A stretch of 64,000 nt of DNA from Saccharomycopsis phalli (taxonomy: Eukaryota > Ascomycota > Saccharomycetes > Ascoideales > Saccharomycopsidaceae): positions 1,426,001 to 1,490,000 of the forward strand of contig CP073216.1 of assembly GCA_020342235.1 (NCBI GenBank). The letters are read 5' to 3'. How positions within the stretch are numbered: position 1 is the first letter of the stretch; each line of letters opens with the position of its first letter. A program made the translations under genes and the position numbers. The notes below the pieces were generated by a model. It did not search any database and had not been told where the DNA came from. It was given only the letters and a program-made list of their open reading frames with translations. This document shows positions 53,263-63,618 of the stretch, one piece after another.

Positions 53263-53872
53263 TATGACCTCCGATACCCAGAGCTCTTAGAAGCTCAGAT
53301 TCTATCGCGCATTGATGAAATACTAGATTCCACTCATGGAATACACAACACCGTTGCAAAAGTGCTTGCCGACCAAAAATCAGTTCATAAACACATTGAG
53401 TTTTACCAGAAAGTGTTGGAACATGATTCCTCCGACACGATGTGATTCGGCAATCAAATTTGGTGACAAGGGAGACTGTCGTAGTTTATAGATGTACATT
53501 GAATAGACATAGAATTACAGCGAACTATAAACTACTTGTTTGTTCTGTTCCTTTAGGATTTGGATAACCGGATTGGGTTTTGCTAGATAAAGATATCCAG
53601 CTGAATTGGTCTTGTACTCGTTATGTTTGTAGCTAATTGTCAGCCTTCTTATAGAGGACACCGATCCTCCTAATAGGTTATTGTCCACTAATCAGACAGT
53701 GGTTATTACTGATCAGCGGACGCGCTACAGTATTCTGTGGCTGAGTCCCGTAAGCTACTCCGAACTCCTCCTGGAATACTGGAACTATTCTGCAGTGGTT
53801 AGTTAACCACGACAGAGACAATATATAGCTAAATACAAAAATAATTATTATTATTATTATTATTAGTATAAT
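53263..53872 (+). mobile_element. LINE 3' end interrupted by a solo LTR
   Basis: It starts inside the ORF2 C-terminus (PELLEAQILSRIDEILD) and ends DSSDTM-stop at 53443, 75-80% like the LINE end at 23.4-23.6 kb. A short 3' UTR follows, then solo LTR A (53477-53814), then the resumed tail gagacaatatatagctaaat with (ATT)n. The 3' UTR is much shorter than that of the 23.2-kb copy. Confidence 0.78.
53477..53814 (-). mobile_element. Solo LTR (family A), second copy
   Basis: 338 bp related to the LTR at 44608-44952 in opposite orientation; ends TGTCGTAG...CCACGACA. The 5-bp target duplication gagac (53472-53476 and 53815-53819) shows insertion into the LINE tail. Diverged from the other copy in the middle. 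Confidence 0.88.
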
Positions 53873-54107
53873 CATCTGCAGGAGATAGTATGACAGCATG
53901 TCTAGGATCTAACAATATAAGTTTGGATCTCCCTCCAATAGAATCTCGCTAATTGGATCCCATTCTGAATAGAACCTTTGTCTCAATGTGATCTAGCCAC
54001 AACCATTCTCCATTACAACTACAGCCCTATGCAGCATCTATTAGCAAAAACAAGTTTCTCAAGACATTGTCTTGGAGTCTCTATTATCTTTAGGCATATG
54101 TACCAAT
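53873..54107. other. Short intergenic gap
   Basis: AT-rich DNA between the LINE tail and the stop of the phosphoglucomutase gene; nothing else seen. Confidence 0.5.
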
Positions 54108-55784
54108 TTACGTACGGACGTCTGGCTCATCTCTTCCCAAGAACTCCTTGAGTCTCAAAAACTCAGTAACCAATTGGATGTCCTTCTTCAAGTACTCCTG
54201 AGCACTCAACTTGTAACTCTCAGCATCACTTGAATGTTTCTCAAGGTACAATCTCACTGTGGCACCAGAGGAACCGGTTCCAGACAATCTGACAATAAAC
54301 CGAGCTCCGTTGGCCAACTTCACATAGAGACCCTGGTTCTTGGAGACAGATCCGTCCAAGTCGGTGTAGCTAAAGTCTCCAGATTCCTTTACTGCAACCC
54401 CAGAGATTTCCTTGACCTTGCTGTCAATGCTTTCACGCAAGTTGTCGACAAGCTTTGCGGCTCCACTAGAAGACACGTTTTCGTAGTCATATCTGGTAAA
54501 AAAAGTACGTCCGTACTTGTTCCAGAAACTCTCCTGGACAACTTTAATGGTGGCGCCGCCCTCCAATTCAGGATGTTGTGCGTCATAAGCCGCCAAAACA
54601 TTCAACCAGGCGACAATCGCCCAGAGTCCATCCTTCTCACGCACGTGGTCAGACCCAGTGCCAAAGGACTCTTCGCCACAGATGCTGAGTTTCTGGGCGT
54701 CAAAAAGCGCACAAAAGAATTTCCAGCCGGTTGGCACCTCGTACACGTTCAATCCCTTGGCCTTTGCAACCAAATCAATGGCTCCAGACGTAGGCATTGA
54801 CCGTGCCAAGCCATGGACTCCGGTCTTTTTGAAGTATGGGATGTATTCAGCATACTCTGCAATGATGGCAACCGAGTCGCCTGGTGACACAAATGTGTTT
54901 GCCCCATAGATCATGTTTCTGTCACCATCACCGTCGGAAGCTGCACCAAAAGCAATGTTTTCTGCATCGACCTTGTCCACCAATGTCTTGGCGTAGGTCA
55001 AGTTAGGATCTGGGTGCAACCCACCAAAGTCTTGCTTTGGGTCGCAGTTTTGCACCGACGACGATGGAAGACCAAGCTCATCAATGAAGATGGCCTTGCC
55101 GTATGGTCCCGTGACTCCGTTGAGGGCATCAAACAACACTTGGAAGTTCTTGCGCCGGGTAATGAACTCGCGGATGAGGGGAAAGTCAAAAATGTCCTTG
55201 AGCATGGTTACGTAAGCAGCGGTGGAGTCGACAACCTCCACTTCCAAGGACCCGTACTTTTGGACCCCTATAGTGGAGAGGTCAAAGTCCGGGAGACTAG
55301 CCGCGATCTTGTACTCCTTCAAGTTTTTAGCGGCTTCAAACATCTTATTGGTGACAGATTCCGGCGCCGGTCCTCCGTTTGCCAAGTTGTACTTGATGCC
55401 CAAGTCATTTTCCGGTCCACCTGGGTTGTGAGAAGCGGTCAAAATAATACCCCCCGTGACTTTTTCGGGAAAAGTGCGGATAAGATGCGACGTAGCTGGC
55501 GTCAGGAGGATGCCATGTTGTCCAAGAATGAGCTTCTTGACGCCGTTTCCGTACGCAATCTTTCCAATGGTGTTGATGACATGGTCATTGTAGTAACGTC
55601 CGTCACCACCAACAAGCAAAACTGCGTCCTTAGAGCCTTCTGGAATCGAATCAAGAATGGCCTGGACAAAGTTCTCAGTGTAGTGAGGCTGCTGGAACAC
55701 CTTCACCTTCTTTCTGAGCCCAGAAGTTCCTGGCTTCTGGTCGGAAAACGCAACGGTGGAGACTGTGGAGACTGGATAGGACAT
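54108..55784 (-). CDS. PGM2: Phosphoglucomutase
   Basis: 558 aa, interconverting glucose-1-phosphate and glucose-6-phosphate for glycogen, trehalose and wall synthesis; cytosolic. Start MSYPVSTV. Catalytic TASHNPGGPEND, Mg-binding DGDGDRN, sugar-binding GEESFGTGSDH and phosphate-binding RLSGTGSSGA are all present. Length is near S. cerevisiae Pgm2 (569). The only in-frame CTG I found (codon 94, 55503-55505) lies in GIL-x-TPA, where known phosphoglucomutases have Ser. A TATAAATA box at 55841-55848 lies ~57 bp upstream. An in-frame ATG at 55832 would add a hydrophobic 16-residue leader (MNIFLLLFLAFLLRYP), probably fortuitous. PGM1 and PGM2 cannot be separated from sequence alone. Confidence 0.93.
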   Translation of the reverse strand: MSYPVSTVSTVAFSDQKPGTSGLRKKVKVFQQPHYTENFVQAILDSIPEGSKDAVLLVGGDGRYYNDHVINTIGKIAYGNGVKKLILGQHGILLTPATSHLIRTFPEKVTGGIILTASHNPGGPENDLGIKYNLANGGPAPESVTNKMFEAAKNLKEYKIAASLPDFDLSTIGVQKYGSLEVEVVDSTAAYVTMLKDIFDFPLIREFITRRKNFQVLFDALNGVTGPYGKAIFIDELGLPSSSVQNCDPKQDFGGLHPDPNLTYAKTLVDKVDAENIAFGAASDGDGDRNMIYGANTFVSPGDSVAIIAEYAEYIPYFKKTGVHGLARSMPTSGAIDLVAKAKGLNVYEVPTGWKFFCALFDAQKLSICGEESFGTGSDHVREKDGLWAIVAWLNVLAAYDAQHPELEGGATIKVVQESFWNKYGRTFFTRYDYENVSSSGAAKLVDNLRESIDSKVKEISGVAVKESGDFSYTDLDGSVSKNQGLYVKLANGARFIVRLSGTGSSGATVRLYLEKHSSDAESYKLSAQEYLKKDIQLVTEFLRLKEFLGRDEPDVRT

Positions 55785-56331
55785 TGGGTAGCGTAGGAGG
55801 AATGCTAGAAATAGCAAGAGAAAGATGTTCATAGGGGATGTATTTATACACGTATAGTGATACATGTAGGTACTTACCAGTGCATGCACGTTGGGTAGCC
55901 ACACACCAATAATATACCTTTATAAATTGCACAATTGTAAATGTTATCGAAATGCCAATGGCAACACCACAATATTTTACAAATAGGTAAAATGGTTGCA
56001 AGATTTGGCACAATCTCAACCAAAAAAAAAGACAATGGAAAATTACAATGGGAAATAATAGCCTAGGCAAATTCCCGCGCGTGCAAATGATAAATCATAG
56101 GCACTTCAACACCATAATTGGCAAGTGCTGTCAACCTACTAAAATTAATTGAATGTTTTCTTCTGAAATGGATTGTCCCGACCATATGGGTTGACACAAT
56201 GAGTAATAAGAAATCAATCTTGTTTGCGACTAAAATAGGAACTGAGTACAGAAAAAACCCAGCACCAGAGTGTTAGCAAACTTGTTCTACACCACTGATT
56301 AATTTACATCTGTTATTATGCTCGTGCATCA
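55785..56331. other. Promoter of phosphoglucomutase and 3' flank of RPL12
   Basis: 547 bp with the TATA box noted above; AT-rich, no gene. Confidence 0.5.
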
Positions 56332-56829
56332 TTATTTCTCTGGAACCTCAACTTCTCCCTCGTTAATAGCATCAATAATATCGTGTGCTGGCTTTCCGTC
56401 AACACGTGCTCCAACAGACTGAGCAGTTCCCAAAATCTCCTTAACAACAGATTCCAAACTCTTACCAAAAGACTTGTGTTGCATCTTTCTGGCAATCTCA
56501 ACAATCTCAGTGAATGGAATGTTACCAGTGTGCTTCACGTTCTTGACCTTCTTACGGTCTCTTGGGGCCTCCTTCAAGGCAGTGATCACCAACGACGAAG
56601 CGGCTGGCACAACAGAAGCCTGAGCCTGACGGTTTTGGATCTTCAATTGGATGGTAACTTTAATACCCTTGAACTCTTTCGAGGCCTTGGCGATATCTTC
56701 ACCGACCTTCTTTGGGGAAAGACCTAATGGACCAATCTTAGGAGCCAAAGCGGCAGAGGCACCGACCTCACCACCAACGGCTCTCAAGTAAAGGTACTTA
56801 ACTTCATTTGGGTCGAACTTTGGAGGCAT
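56332..56829 (-). CDS. RPL12: 60S ribosomal protein uL11
   Basis: 165 aa, the L12/uL11 protein of the cytosolic large subunit, part of the GTPase-associated stalk base. [50 protein letters not shown] and the C-terminal [15 protein letters not shown] match the family over its full length of 165. No intron. Upstream on the minus strand, a CACGTG lies ~95 bp before the ATG; Cbf1 and Tbf1 sites are known at ribosomal protein promoters of CUG-clade yeasts. Confidence 0.97.
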   Translation of the reverse strand: MPPKFDPNEVKYLYLRAVGGEVGASAALAPKIGPLGLSPKKVGEDIAKASKEFKGIKVTIQLKIQNRQAQASVVPAASSLVITALKEAPRDRKKVKNVKHTGNIPFTEIVEIARKMQHKSFGKSLESVVKEILGTAQSVGARVDGKPAHDIIDAINEGEVEVPEK

Positions 56830-58892
56830 TATTCACTGGTTCTTTTGGTATTTGAAAATTATCTCAGTTTTTTTGTTCTTACATAGGTCATGTGACTGTG
56901 ACATGATATTTGCCCTGTATTTGTGCACGTGTGTCGTATTCGTGGTGCATGGTGCACAACATGTCCAGGGAAAATGCTACTGAGGTTATTGCGCCATTTG
57001 TCTGGTAATGAAGATAAAATCTACATTGCAGTATACTGTATGTCAATAATTTAAAATAACAATGCTAAAATCAGTACTTGCAATGGTGTAACTTAGCTAT
57101 CATGACAAAGTGTAAAGACTACAAGTATCTCTCGTTGTGTTGCTAAATCGTATCATCAACTATTTGAATCAAGGATCTTCTTGTCAAGGTATTCCAGTGT
57201 GTGTATCAAATGCCTGGGTTATACATGCAATTCGATCATTAGATCAACCTCAAGCGTCCGTAATTTCATTATATATTGACAATCCATGTAAATTATTAGA
57301 TCTAGTAGACTAGCTCTTGATCAAACAGGTTATATTAAATTGTACTATTTTGATATGATATTGCTGACGATAGAATTAAAGTACATGAGATATGCCTTGA
57401 TCAATTGCTAGTATGGCTATAGCTCGCAAATACATATTCTATTAACCAACTGCTACTCAATTTATATTCCCCCACAAATGGATACAAGATTTTATAATCT
57501 ACGTTGAATTTCTGAAAATTACTTGCCAAAGTGATGAAATTGTATTTTCCGTTGCTACTTGTTATTTAGCGGTATCGCAATTATGTTATTGATTCGATAT
57601 TGTTCATTGCAGCATTATTGTGCTACCATAGAAAATCCAAAATCAAATTTAAACATAAAACATAAAACAAAGATTTAGATATGCCCAAGAAGTCAAGACA
57701 TAGTATGAATTATAATTGTTTTGTATTAAACAAATTTGCAAGACAATGCGTGAGGCAAATGTCAAATTCAAAGTATAACAACAGTGAAAAATAGATGTAT
57801 ACACAGGATAATAATCCCAATGGTGGTCCTAATTTTTTAAAGAAAACTACTAAGCTTGATATTATCTAAATGACCGACTTTGGTAATTGGTGTGATATGG
57901 CTTAAGTAAAAAATCTAGTATCCAGAATTGTTGCAGGGACCCAAATATGTGGTGCATTCTTATCTATAAAATATTTATTTATGGATTACGCACAGTGTTA
58001 CATTGTTGAATCATTCTACAGTGAATTTGGGTATATAGATAATTTGCCAATTTGCAGTAAACTAGCTGAGAGTTTTGAATAGTAATGAGTAATTCTAAAT
58101 ACTGGTTCATCAGAGTAGGAAGTGAAGATCAATTATATTTATGCCAGGTGTTTAAAAGAGGAATTATGCTGGTTATGCGATGATCGTCCATCCTAACATC
58201 TTCAAATTGGGATGTATAAATGTTGAATCAAAATTGATGATTCAAGATTTTTAATTGATGATTCAAGATTTTCAATTGATGATTCAGGATTTTCAATTGA
58301 TGATTTTCAGTTTATAATTTTCAACCTACGATTTCAATTCATGATTGCTAATTCGTGATTCTTAATTCACATCTCTGTCAACCATTCATGGTAAGTACTT
58401 GGCATTAATTATGTGATGATAACTTCTCTTTACCAATTGAGTAATAGTTCATGTCAATCGTATTGATTGATATATTACCATGACGGTACTTTGTCATAGT
58501 TACACTGATGATTGAATTCCCAACTTACTAACATGCAGACCCAAGAAATGTCACTTGGGTATTAATTGGATACGCCTACATGTACCCATCCAATGATGTC
58601 AGCATAAATGGTTATATCTATATCGGAGTTGGGTTTAATTTGACAAGACCAACTGGTCCTTGAATAATTATTGACTATGCTATAACACATTGATAGTCGG
58701 CATGGTTTCCAGAGAGCCATGAGCATCACAAAGTACAATAAATAGTTATGTATGTTGATGAATAACGTATTTAATATACACTGCGCCAGAGATCCAAGTA
58801 ATCACCAACATATATTCCAATGTCTGTAAATTGCACAGTGGTTTCTTGACAATTGCTCGCTACACATTCCAATGTCTATTAGATTAGCCGAA
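56830..58892. other. 2-kb AT-rich intergenic region
   Basis: RPL12 promoter at the left end (CACGTG near 56926). A 21-bp repeat lies at 58232-58312 (aattgatgattcaagatttt). Otherwise very AT-rich, with no gene or retroelement recognised. Confidence 0.55.
58232..58312. repeat. 21-bp tandem repeat
   Basis: Almost four copies of aattgatgattcaagatttt. Confidence 0.85.
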
Positions 58893-59510
58893 TTAAAACT
58901 TCCCCAACATATGCTTTGGCTCAATAAACAAGGCCTCTGCCTCCACAAATGCATCCCGATGGTGATGCTTCTGGTCCTCCAAACTCTCAATTCTACCCAA
59001 GACGGTGTATTTCCGCCCGTCCTTGATTTTGTATATCCTGCTCTTTACAACAAAGTACTCCTCAATCGGGATCTTCTTGTGATATGTGATGTTCAAGTAC
59101 CGTGTTACTGCAACCGACAAGTGAGACCGCGAGTAGATAAAAGGAAGAGTACATTTGTACAACGATTCGTCTAAAATGGTGGCAGTCATACCCCCGTGGA
59201 GAACCCCTGGATACCCCTGGGCCCCTTTTCCAAGATAGTATATGCTGATGCTCTCATTGTAATGTGGTTTGGCCTCATGGTCCATGCCCAGTAATTCCGA
59301 CTTTCCGTACAGGTAGCTGATTTTGCTAAACACAAGTGGGTCTCTGAAGATGTTGTCGCCACCCAGCAACGTTCCAGCCGCAAAGCTTTCGCCCATTGTG
59401 TCCATGGGCTCTACGTTGTAGTCCACTTGTTTGAAGCCGTTACGTAAAAGATGTTTCACGTAGGACGAATTCTGCACTTTTTGCATCTCCGGTGATATTT
59501 CCAGGGTCAT
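58893..59510 (-). CDS. 4HBT hotdog-fold thioesterase
   Basis: 205 aa from MTLEISPEMQK. The PGVLHGGMTATILDES segment is the signature helix of PaaI/4HBT hotdog thioesterases, and VTRYLNITYHKKIPIEEY is the usual following strand. Such proteins hydrolyse acyl-CoA and many fungal members are mitochondrial, but the chosen start has no presequence. The frame is open 165 bp upstream, giving a Lys-rich, non-conserved extension (IIKPKILQKKSQKTPKDK) that could be a poor targeting signal or 5' UTR. C-terminus ends MLGKF. Confidence 0.8.
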   Translation of the reverse strand: MTLEISPEMQKVQNSSYVKHLLRNGFKQVDYNVEPMDTMGESFAAGTLLGGDNIFRDPLVFSKISYLYGKSELLGMDHEAKPHYNESISIYYLGKGAQGYPGVLHGGMTATILDESLYKCTLPFIYSRSHLSVAVTRYLNITYHKKIPIEEYFVVKSRIYKIKDGRKYTVLGRIESLEDQKHHHRDAFVEAEALFIEPKHMLGKF

Positions 59511-60433
59511 TTTGTACTGTTTGTCTTTTGGCGTCTTTTGTGATTTTTTTTGGAGTATTTTGGGCTTTATAATCTTCTTGCTTCGTGTTTTTCCCGTGCT
59601 TCTTGTCTGTTTTATGTGGTTTAATTGAGATGATGCGGGGTGGTAATTTATATATTCTTTGCGATCGATATGCATGTATAGGCTTGCATCAATGCCGGTA
59701 AATATTGGTGGATGGATATTTAATCAAGCAACAGGGTTCAGTAATATGAAAATCGTGCTGATGGATTGCAGTGGGATATTTGCTCCATTTCTACTTGCCT
59801 GTTTCTGCTGTTTTGCATATGGTGGTATTTACCTCTGGCATGTGAAATTGTACCAGAAATTTCACCATGATTAGGCACAATGTCCAAGGTGTATCGTTGC
59901 GATTTGTCAACTTAAAGTATAGACGCACAAGGTGCAATGTTTATGTGCTTGTAGATGAATATTGGGGCATTCTGTGGGATTTCTTATGATGCAAACTGGT
60001 TTTTACCGGTGAATTGGCTATAACGGATTGATGGAAAGTAGAGTAATTGGATAAACCAACACTTTTCCTCATTGATACAGAGGATAACAAATTGTTTATC
60101 CAGTATTGTTCTTAGATCCACCTCTTGTATAGTGGAAAAGCCCACAGAATACCCCATATTAATCCTGCCCCGTCCTGATTATGTAGCCACTTTATTGAAG
60201 CATGTGTTGTACTTGAATTTAAATCTCATTACAAGTACATTTTATCTTAGTTATAGTTTGAATCGCATCAAGTCAACTGGAAACCTGATCAAACAATGCA
60301 ACTGGTTAGACTTTTTCAAGTCTGGCTGTCTATACTTGACAATGAATTTGTAAATGGGAATTCAACTGAGGTCAATGTCCTTGTGAATGAGAATGAATTA
60401 GAAAGCTATACCAAGTGGTCAAAAATATGTCAA

Positions 60434-60500
<67 letters not shown>

Positions 60501-60662
60501 CAGTCAATCAGTCAGCCAGCCAGTCAGTTCGTAAATAACCCACTCTATAGTCAATCGTCACAATTCTACATGCCAGCAATACCACTAGTAAGATACTCCA
60601 TACCATTGATCGCTATTTACAATCTGTCCATGGCCACCAGCCCAATTTGCAGCAATCACTGC
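59511..60662. other. Intergenic region with TTAG microsatellite
   Basis: A (GTTA)n microsatellite of about 17 units (60435-60502) grades into degenerate cagtcagtca copies to 60527. No gene seen. Confidence 0.6.
60435..60527. repeat. (TTAG)n microsatellite
   Basis: About 17 perfect tetranucleotide units followed by degenerate CAGT units; 130 bp beyond the FUM1 stop. Confidence 0.97.
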
Positions 60663-62132
60663 TTACTTTGGACCAATCATATTCTCAGGGACAACCCACT
60701 TGTCAAACTCCTCCTCGGTCAACACCCCCAACTCCAAGGCAGACTGCTTCAACGTAATCCCTGTCTTGTGGGCATGCTTTGCCACCTTCGACGCCTTGTC
60801 GTACCCGATATATGGGTTCAACGCCGTGACCAACATCAACGACTCGTGCAACAACTTGTCGATCTTCTCCTTGTTGGCGCTGATGCCCTCAACACAATGG
60901 ATTCTGAACGACAAGGCACCGTCTGCCAACAACTGCACCGAGTTCAACAAGTTGTAGATCATCACCGGCTTGAACACGTTCAACTCAAACTGGCCAGAGG
61001 CACCAGCAAACGTAATGGCCGAGTGGTTTCCAAATACCTGGGTGCACACCATGGTCAAGGCCTCGTTCTGGGTAGGATTGACCTTGCCAGGCATGATCGA
61101 CGACCCAGGCTCGTTCTCAGGAAGCGCCAACTCTCCGTATCCGCACCGAGGACCGGAGCCCAAGTACCGGATATCGTTGGCGATCTTGAACAACGACACC
61201 GCGATGGTGTTCAAGGCACCAGAAGCCTCGACAATGGCATCATGGGCAGCAAGAGCCTCAAACTTGTTTGGCGCGGTCTTGAAGTCAATGCCCGTGATCT
61301 TCGACACCTCAGAAGCAACGTCGGTGTCCCAGCCCTTTTTGGTGTTGAGCCCGGTACCAACGGCAGTTCCACCTTGTGCAAGGAGCTTCAAATGAGGCAA
61401 GGACCCCTGGATACGCTCAATGCCGTTGGTGACCTGCTGCACATACCCGGAGAACTCCTGGCCCAAGGTGAGCGGCGTCGCATCCTGGAGATGTGTGCGG
61501 CCGATCTTCACAATCGACGCGAACTCGTCGCTCTTGCTTTGGAGCGCGTCGCGCAACTTCTCGAGCTCCGGAACGAGCCGGTTGGTGATTTCAGTCACAG
61601 CGGCAATGTGCATCACAGTGGGGAACGTGTCGTTGGACGACTGCGACTTGTTGACGTCGTCGTTCGGGTGCACCGGCTTCTTCAGGCCTTTCACCCCGCC
61701 CAACAACTCAATCGCACGGTTCGAAATCACCTCATTGGCGTTCATGTTCGACTGGGTACCAGAGCCGGTTTGGAAAACTACCAATGGGAAGTGGTCAAGG
61801 AGCTTTCCCTCACTGACCTCGGTGGCCGCTTGTTGGATCGCATCGCCAACCTCCGGCGAAAGAGTCCCGTACCGCTGGTTCACAATCGCCGCGGCCTTCT
61901 TCAAGACACCAAACGACTTGATAAGCGCCGGCGGAAGTCTGGCAACCGGCTGCCCGATTTTGAAATTCTGGAGCGACCGCTGAGTCTGGGCGCCCCAATA
62001 TTTGCTGGAATCGACCTCAATCTCGCCAAATGCATCGGTCTCGATTCTCTTGTTCATTGCAAGCGAGCTGCCGTGGAAAAACCGCTGGCTTTGTACGCTT
62101 CTAACCGCTGTCCCTACTCTTGATCGGTACAT
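60663..62132 (-). CDS. FUM1: Fumarate hydratase (class II)
   Basis: 489 aa. It hydrates fumarate to L-malate in the TCA cycle; in yeasts one gene supplies mitochondria and cytosol. The presequence [25 protein letters not shown] is basic and serine-rich. An internal Met ([12 protein letters not shown]) at residue 26 could give a cytosolic form. The signature [13 protein letters not shown], the active-site region [16 protein letters not shown] and the [10 protein letters not shown] motif are intact. CTG at codon 150 (61683-61685) sits in G-x-KKPVHPN, where fumarases have Ser. Very GC-rich codon choice, like the ADH and NHA1. Upstream: TATATATA, CACGTG and CGG motifs. Confidence 0.96.
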   Translation of the reverse strand: MYRSRVGTAVRSVQSQRFFHGSSLAMNKRIETDAFGEIEVDSSKYWGAQTQRSLQNFKIGQPVARLPPALIKSFGVLKKAAAIVNQRYGTLSPEVGDAIQQAATEVSEGKLLDHFPLVVFQTGSGTQSNMNANEVISNRAIELLGGVKGLKKPVHPNDDVNKSQSSNDTFPTVMHIAAVTEITNRLVPELEKLRDALQSKSDEFASIVKIGRTHLQDATPLTLGQEFSGYVQQVTNGIERIQGSLPHLKLLAQGGTAVGTGLNTKKGWDTDVASEVSKITGIDFKTAPNKFEALAAHDAIVEASGALNTIAVSLFKIANDIRYLGSGPRCGYGELALPENEPGSSIMPGKVNPTQNEALTMVCTQVFGNHSAITFAGASGQFELNVFKPVMIYNLLNSVQLLADGALSFRIHCVEGISANKEKIDKLLHESLMLVTALNPYIGYDKASKVAKHAHKTGITLKQSALELGVLTEEEFDKWVVPENMIGPK

Positions 62133-62165
62133 GTCAATATATCTCTTTTTGCGGGATCCCAAGTC

Positions 62166-62220
62166 TATATATACGACTGGGCACGTGACCGTTCCCGATT
62201 CGGAGCGGACCGGAGTACCA
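62166..62220 (-). promoter_or_regulatory. FUM1 core promoter: TATA, CACGTG and CGG motifs
   Basis: TATATATA (62166-62173), CACGTG (62182-62187), CGGAGCGGAC (62201-62210) and CGGAGTACCA (62211-62220) lie within 90 bp of the ATG. The last decamer is identical to one at 20757 upstream of the ADH. Confidence 0.5.
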
Positions 62221-62549
62221 CTAGTATGAGCGCTTGTTTCTCCCTGTTGCGTTTCTCTAGTTTATTTTGGAATCAAGTAAAATTTGACTTGGCATCGCTG
62301 CATTTCCATCGTGTTTATTCCGTAATTACTTCTCCTATCTCTTTAATCCTGGGTCGTTTCATGATTAATTTCCCTCATTGAAATGTGGGGTGCATGAAAA
62401 TTCCTAATGTCCGAAATTTAGTAGCCAATGGTTAAACACTCAATAGACCAATGAGTCCACGGAATTGTAATATGGACAGGATGGAAAGTGTGCTTAATGA
62501 GAAATGGCTAATTGCTGCAAGTTTAATGGCAAGAATGGCTTAATGGAAA

Positions 62550-62640
62550 ATATGACAAGTATGAAAGTATGAAAGTATGAAAGTATGAAAGTATGAAAAT
62601 ATGAAAGTGTGAAAGTATGAAAGTGTGAAAGTATGGCAAG
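62550..62640. repeat. 8-bp tandem repeat (GTATGAAA)
   Basis: About ten copies, some with a single substitution. Confidence 0.9.
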
Positions 62641-63273
62641 TGATCAAGGCAGTATAGTTTCATGTACCTGAAACTCACATAAAATATATATCCAATTGAA
62701 TCATACAACAGATTGCCGTGAATCAGGCTCTAGCACGATTCCATCCCTTTTAGTCCCTTTCAACTCAATTGGTCACGTGAAGCGATACGGCTTTATGTTT
62801 CATTTTGATAATGCACAACTTTACAATCCAACTTACCAAAGTGACTCAATGAAACGTCTTGGATAATCAAGTTCTGGTTACTACGCCAAGCCCGTGATCA
62901 CGTGCGGGTTCCTATCGGGATAACCGACAAAACAGCTAGTGCTGGACGGACACGCGTATAATTATCAATAGAAAAGAACCATGACGATTGGATGGTCTTT
63001 TAATTAGAATATTCAAGTAAAATACTTAAATCAACTCTTGTAATATTAAGCCCAGTCACATCTACACCAGTATTAAACGATAATATAATACCAAGACATG
63101 ATCAGCAACCCAGATCAAGGTAAACCTACATTAGCACTAAGCACCGGAGTATGGCCGAGGAAATTAGAAAATTTTCATGCCCTGAAAAAACCACTCTATC
63201 CACTTTAACCGAGGTAATAAGATGATCCGGCTTTTATTTCAACTCGCAATGTCCCAAACATGCTCATTTATTT

Positions 63274-63560
63274 TCAGATAGTATCAATCAAGTATCGTCT
63301 CACAATGATTTGATCATATGTGGTTTCACGCTTGGTCATTACGCTTTCGCAAATCAATGCTGCACTCTGTATAATCCCGAGGCTCTGGCACAGTTTCTCG
63401 GCGAATTTAGACGAAAATTGCTGAAAAGTCGCCTCTAAATAATTAGTAGAGCCATCCAGGCACTGCCATTTTTTCTCCAATTTCCAAAACTCTTGTAATC
63501 ATAGACGGCTTTACGATCGGCGAAGAGGCTAAGATCGACAAGAGTGATCATGTTCTGCAT
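63274..63560 (-). pseudogene. Possible small host ORF with a frame break at an A-run
   Basis: Minus strand: ATG at 63560 opens MQNMITLVDLSLFADRKAVYDYKSF, and from the 'gagaaaaaatgg' run (about 63470) a neighbouring frame continues KKWQC.DGSTNYLEATFQQFSSKFAEKLC to a stop at 63274. Both halves look protein-like. A one-base error in the A-run, or a spliced arrangement, could explain it; I tested the nearby GTGAGT at 63638 as a donor and found no acceptor in the right phase. No homolog recognised. Confidence 0.25.
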
Positions 63561-63618
63561 GGCTATTACTATTTAAGACCGAGGAACCCACAAAAAATCA
63601 ATTTCCAACAGCGACGAC

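Larger units (their letters stand above)
62221..63618. other. Intergenic region, no sure gene
   Basis: An 8-bp repeat (gtatgaaa, 62550-62640) and two CACGTG sites (62774 and 62898). A protein-like minus-strand frame at 63274-63560 is listed separately. Confidence 0.5.

Noticed and set aside
60435-60527. Telomere-like repeat
   Set aside because: A plain TTAG tetranucleotide array within a gene-dense stretch; unit and context are not telomeric for yeasts.
60570-62123. 517-codon plus-strand ORF opposite FUM1
   Set aside because: Antisense shadow caused by GC-rich codon use in fumarase.
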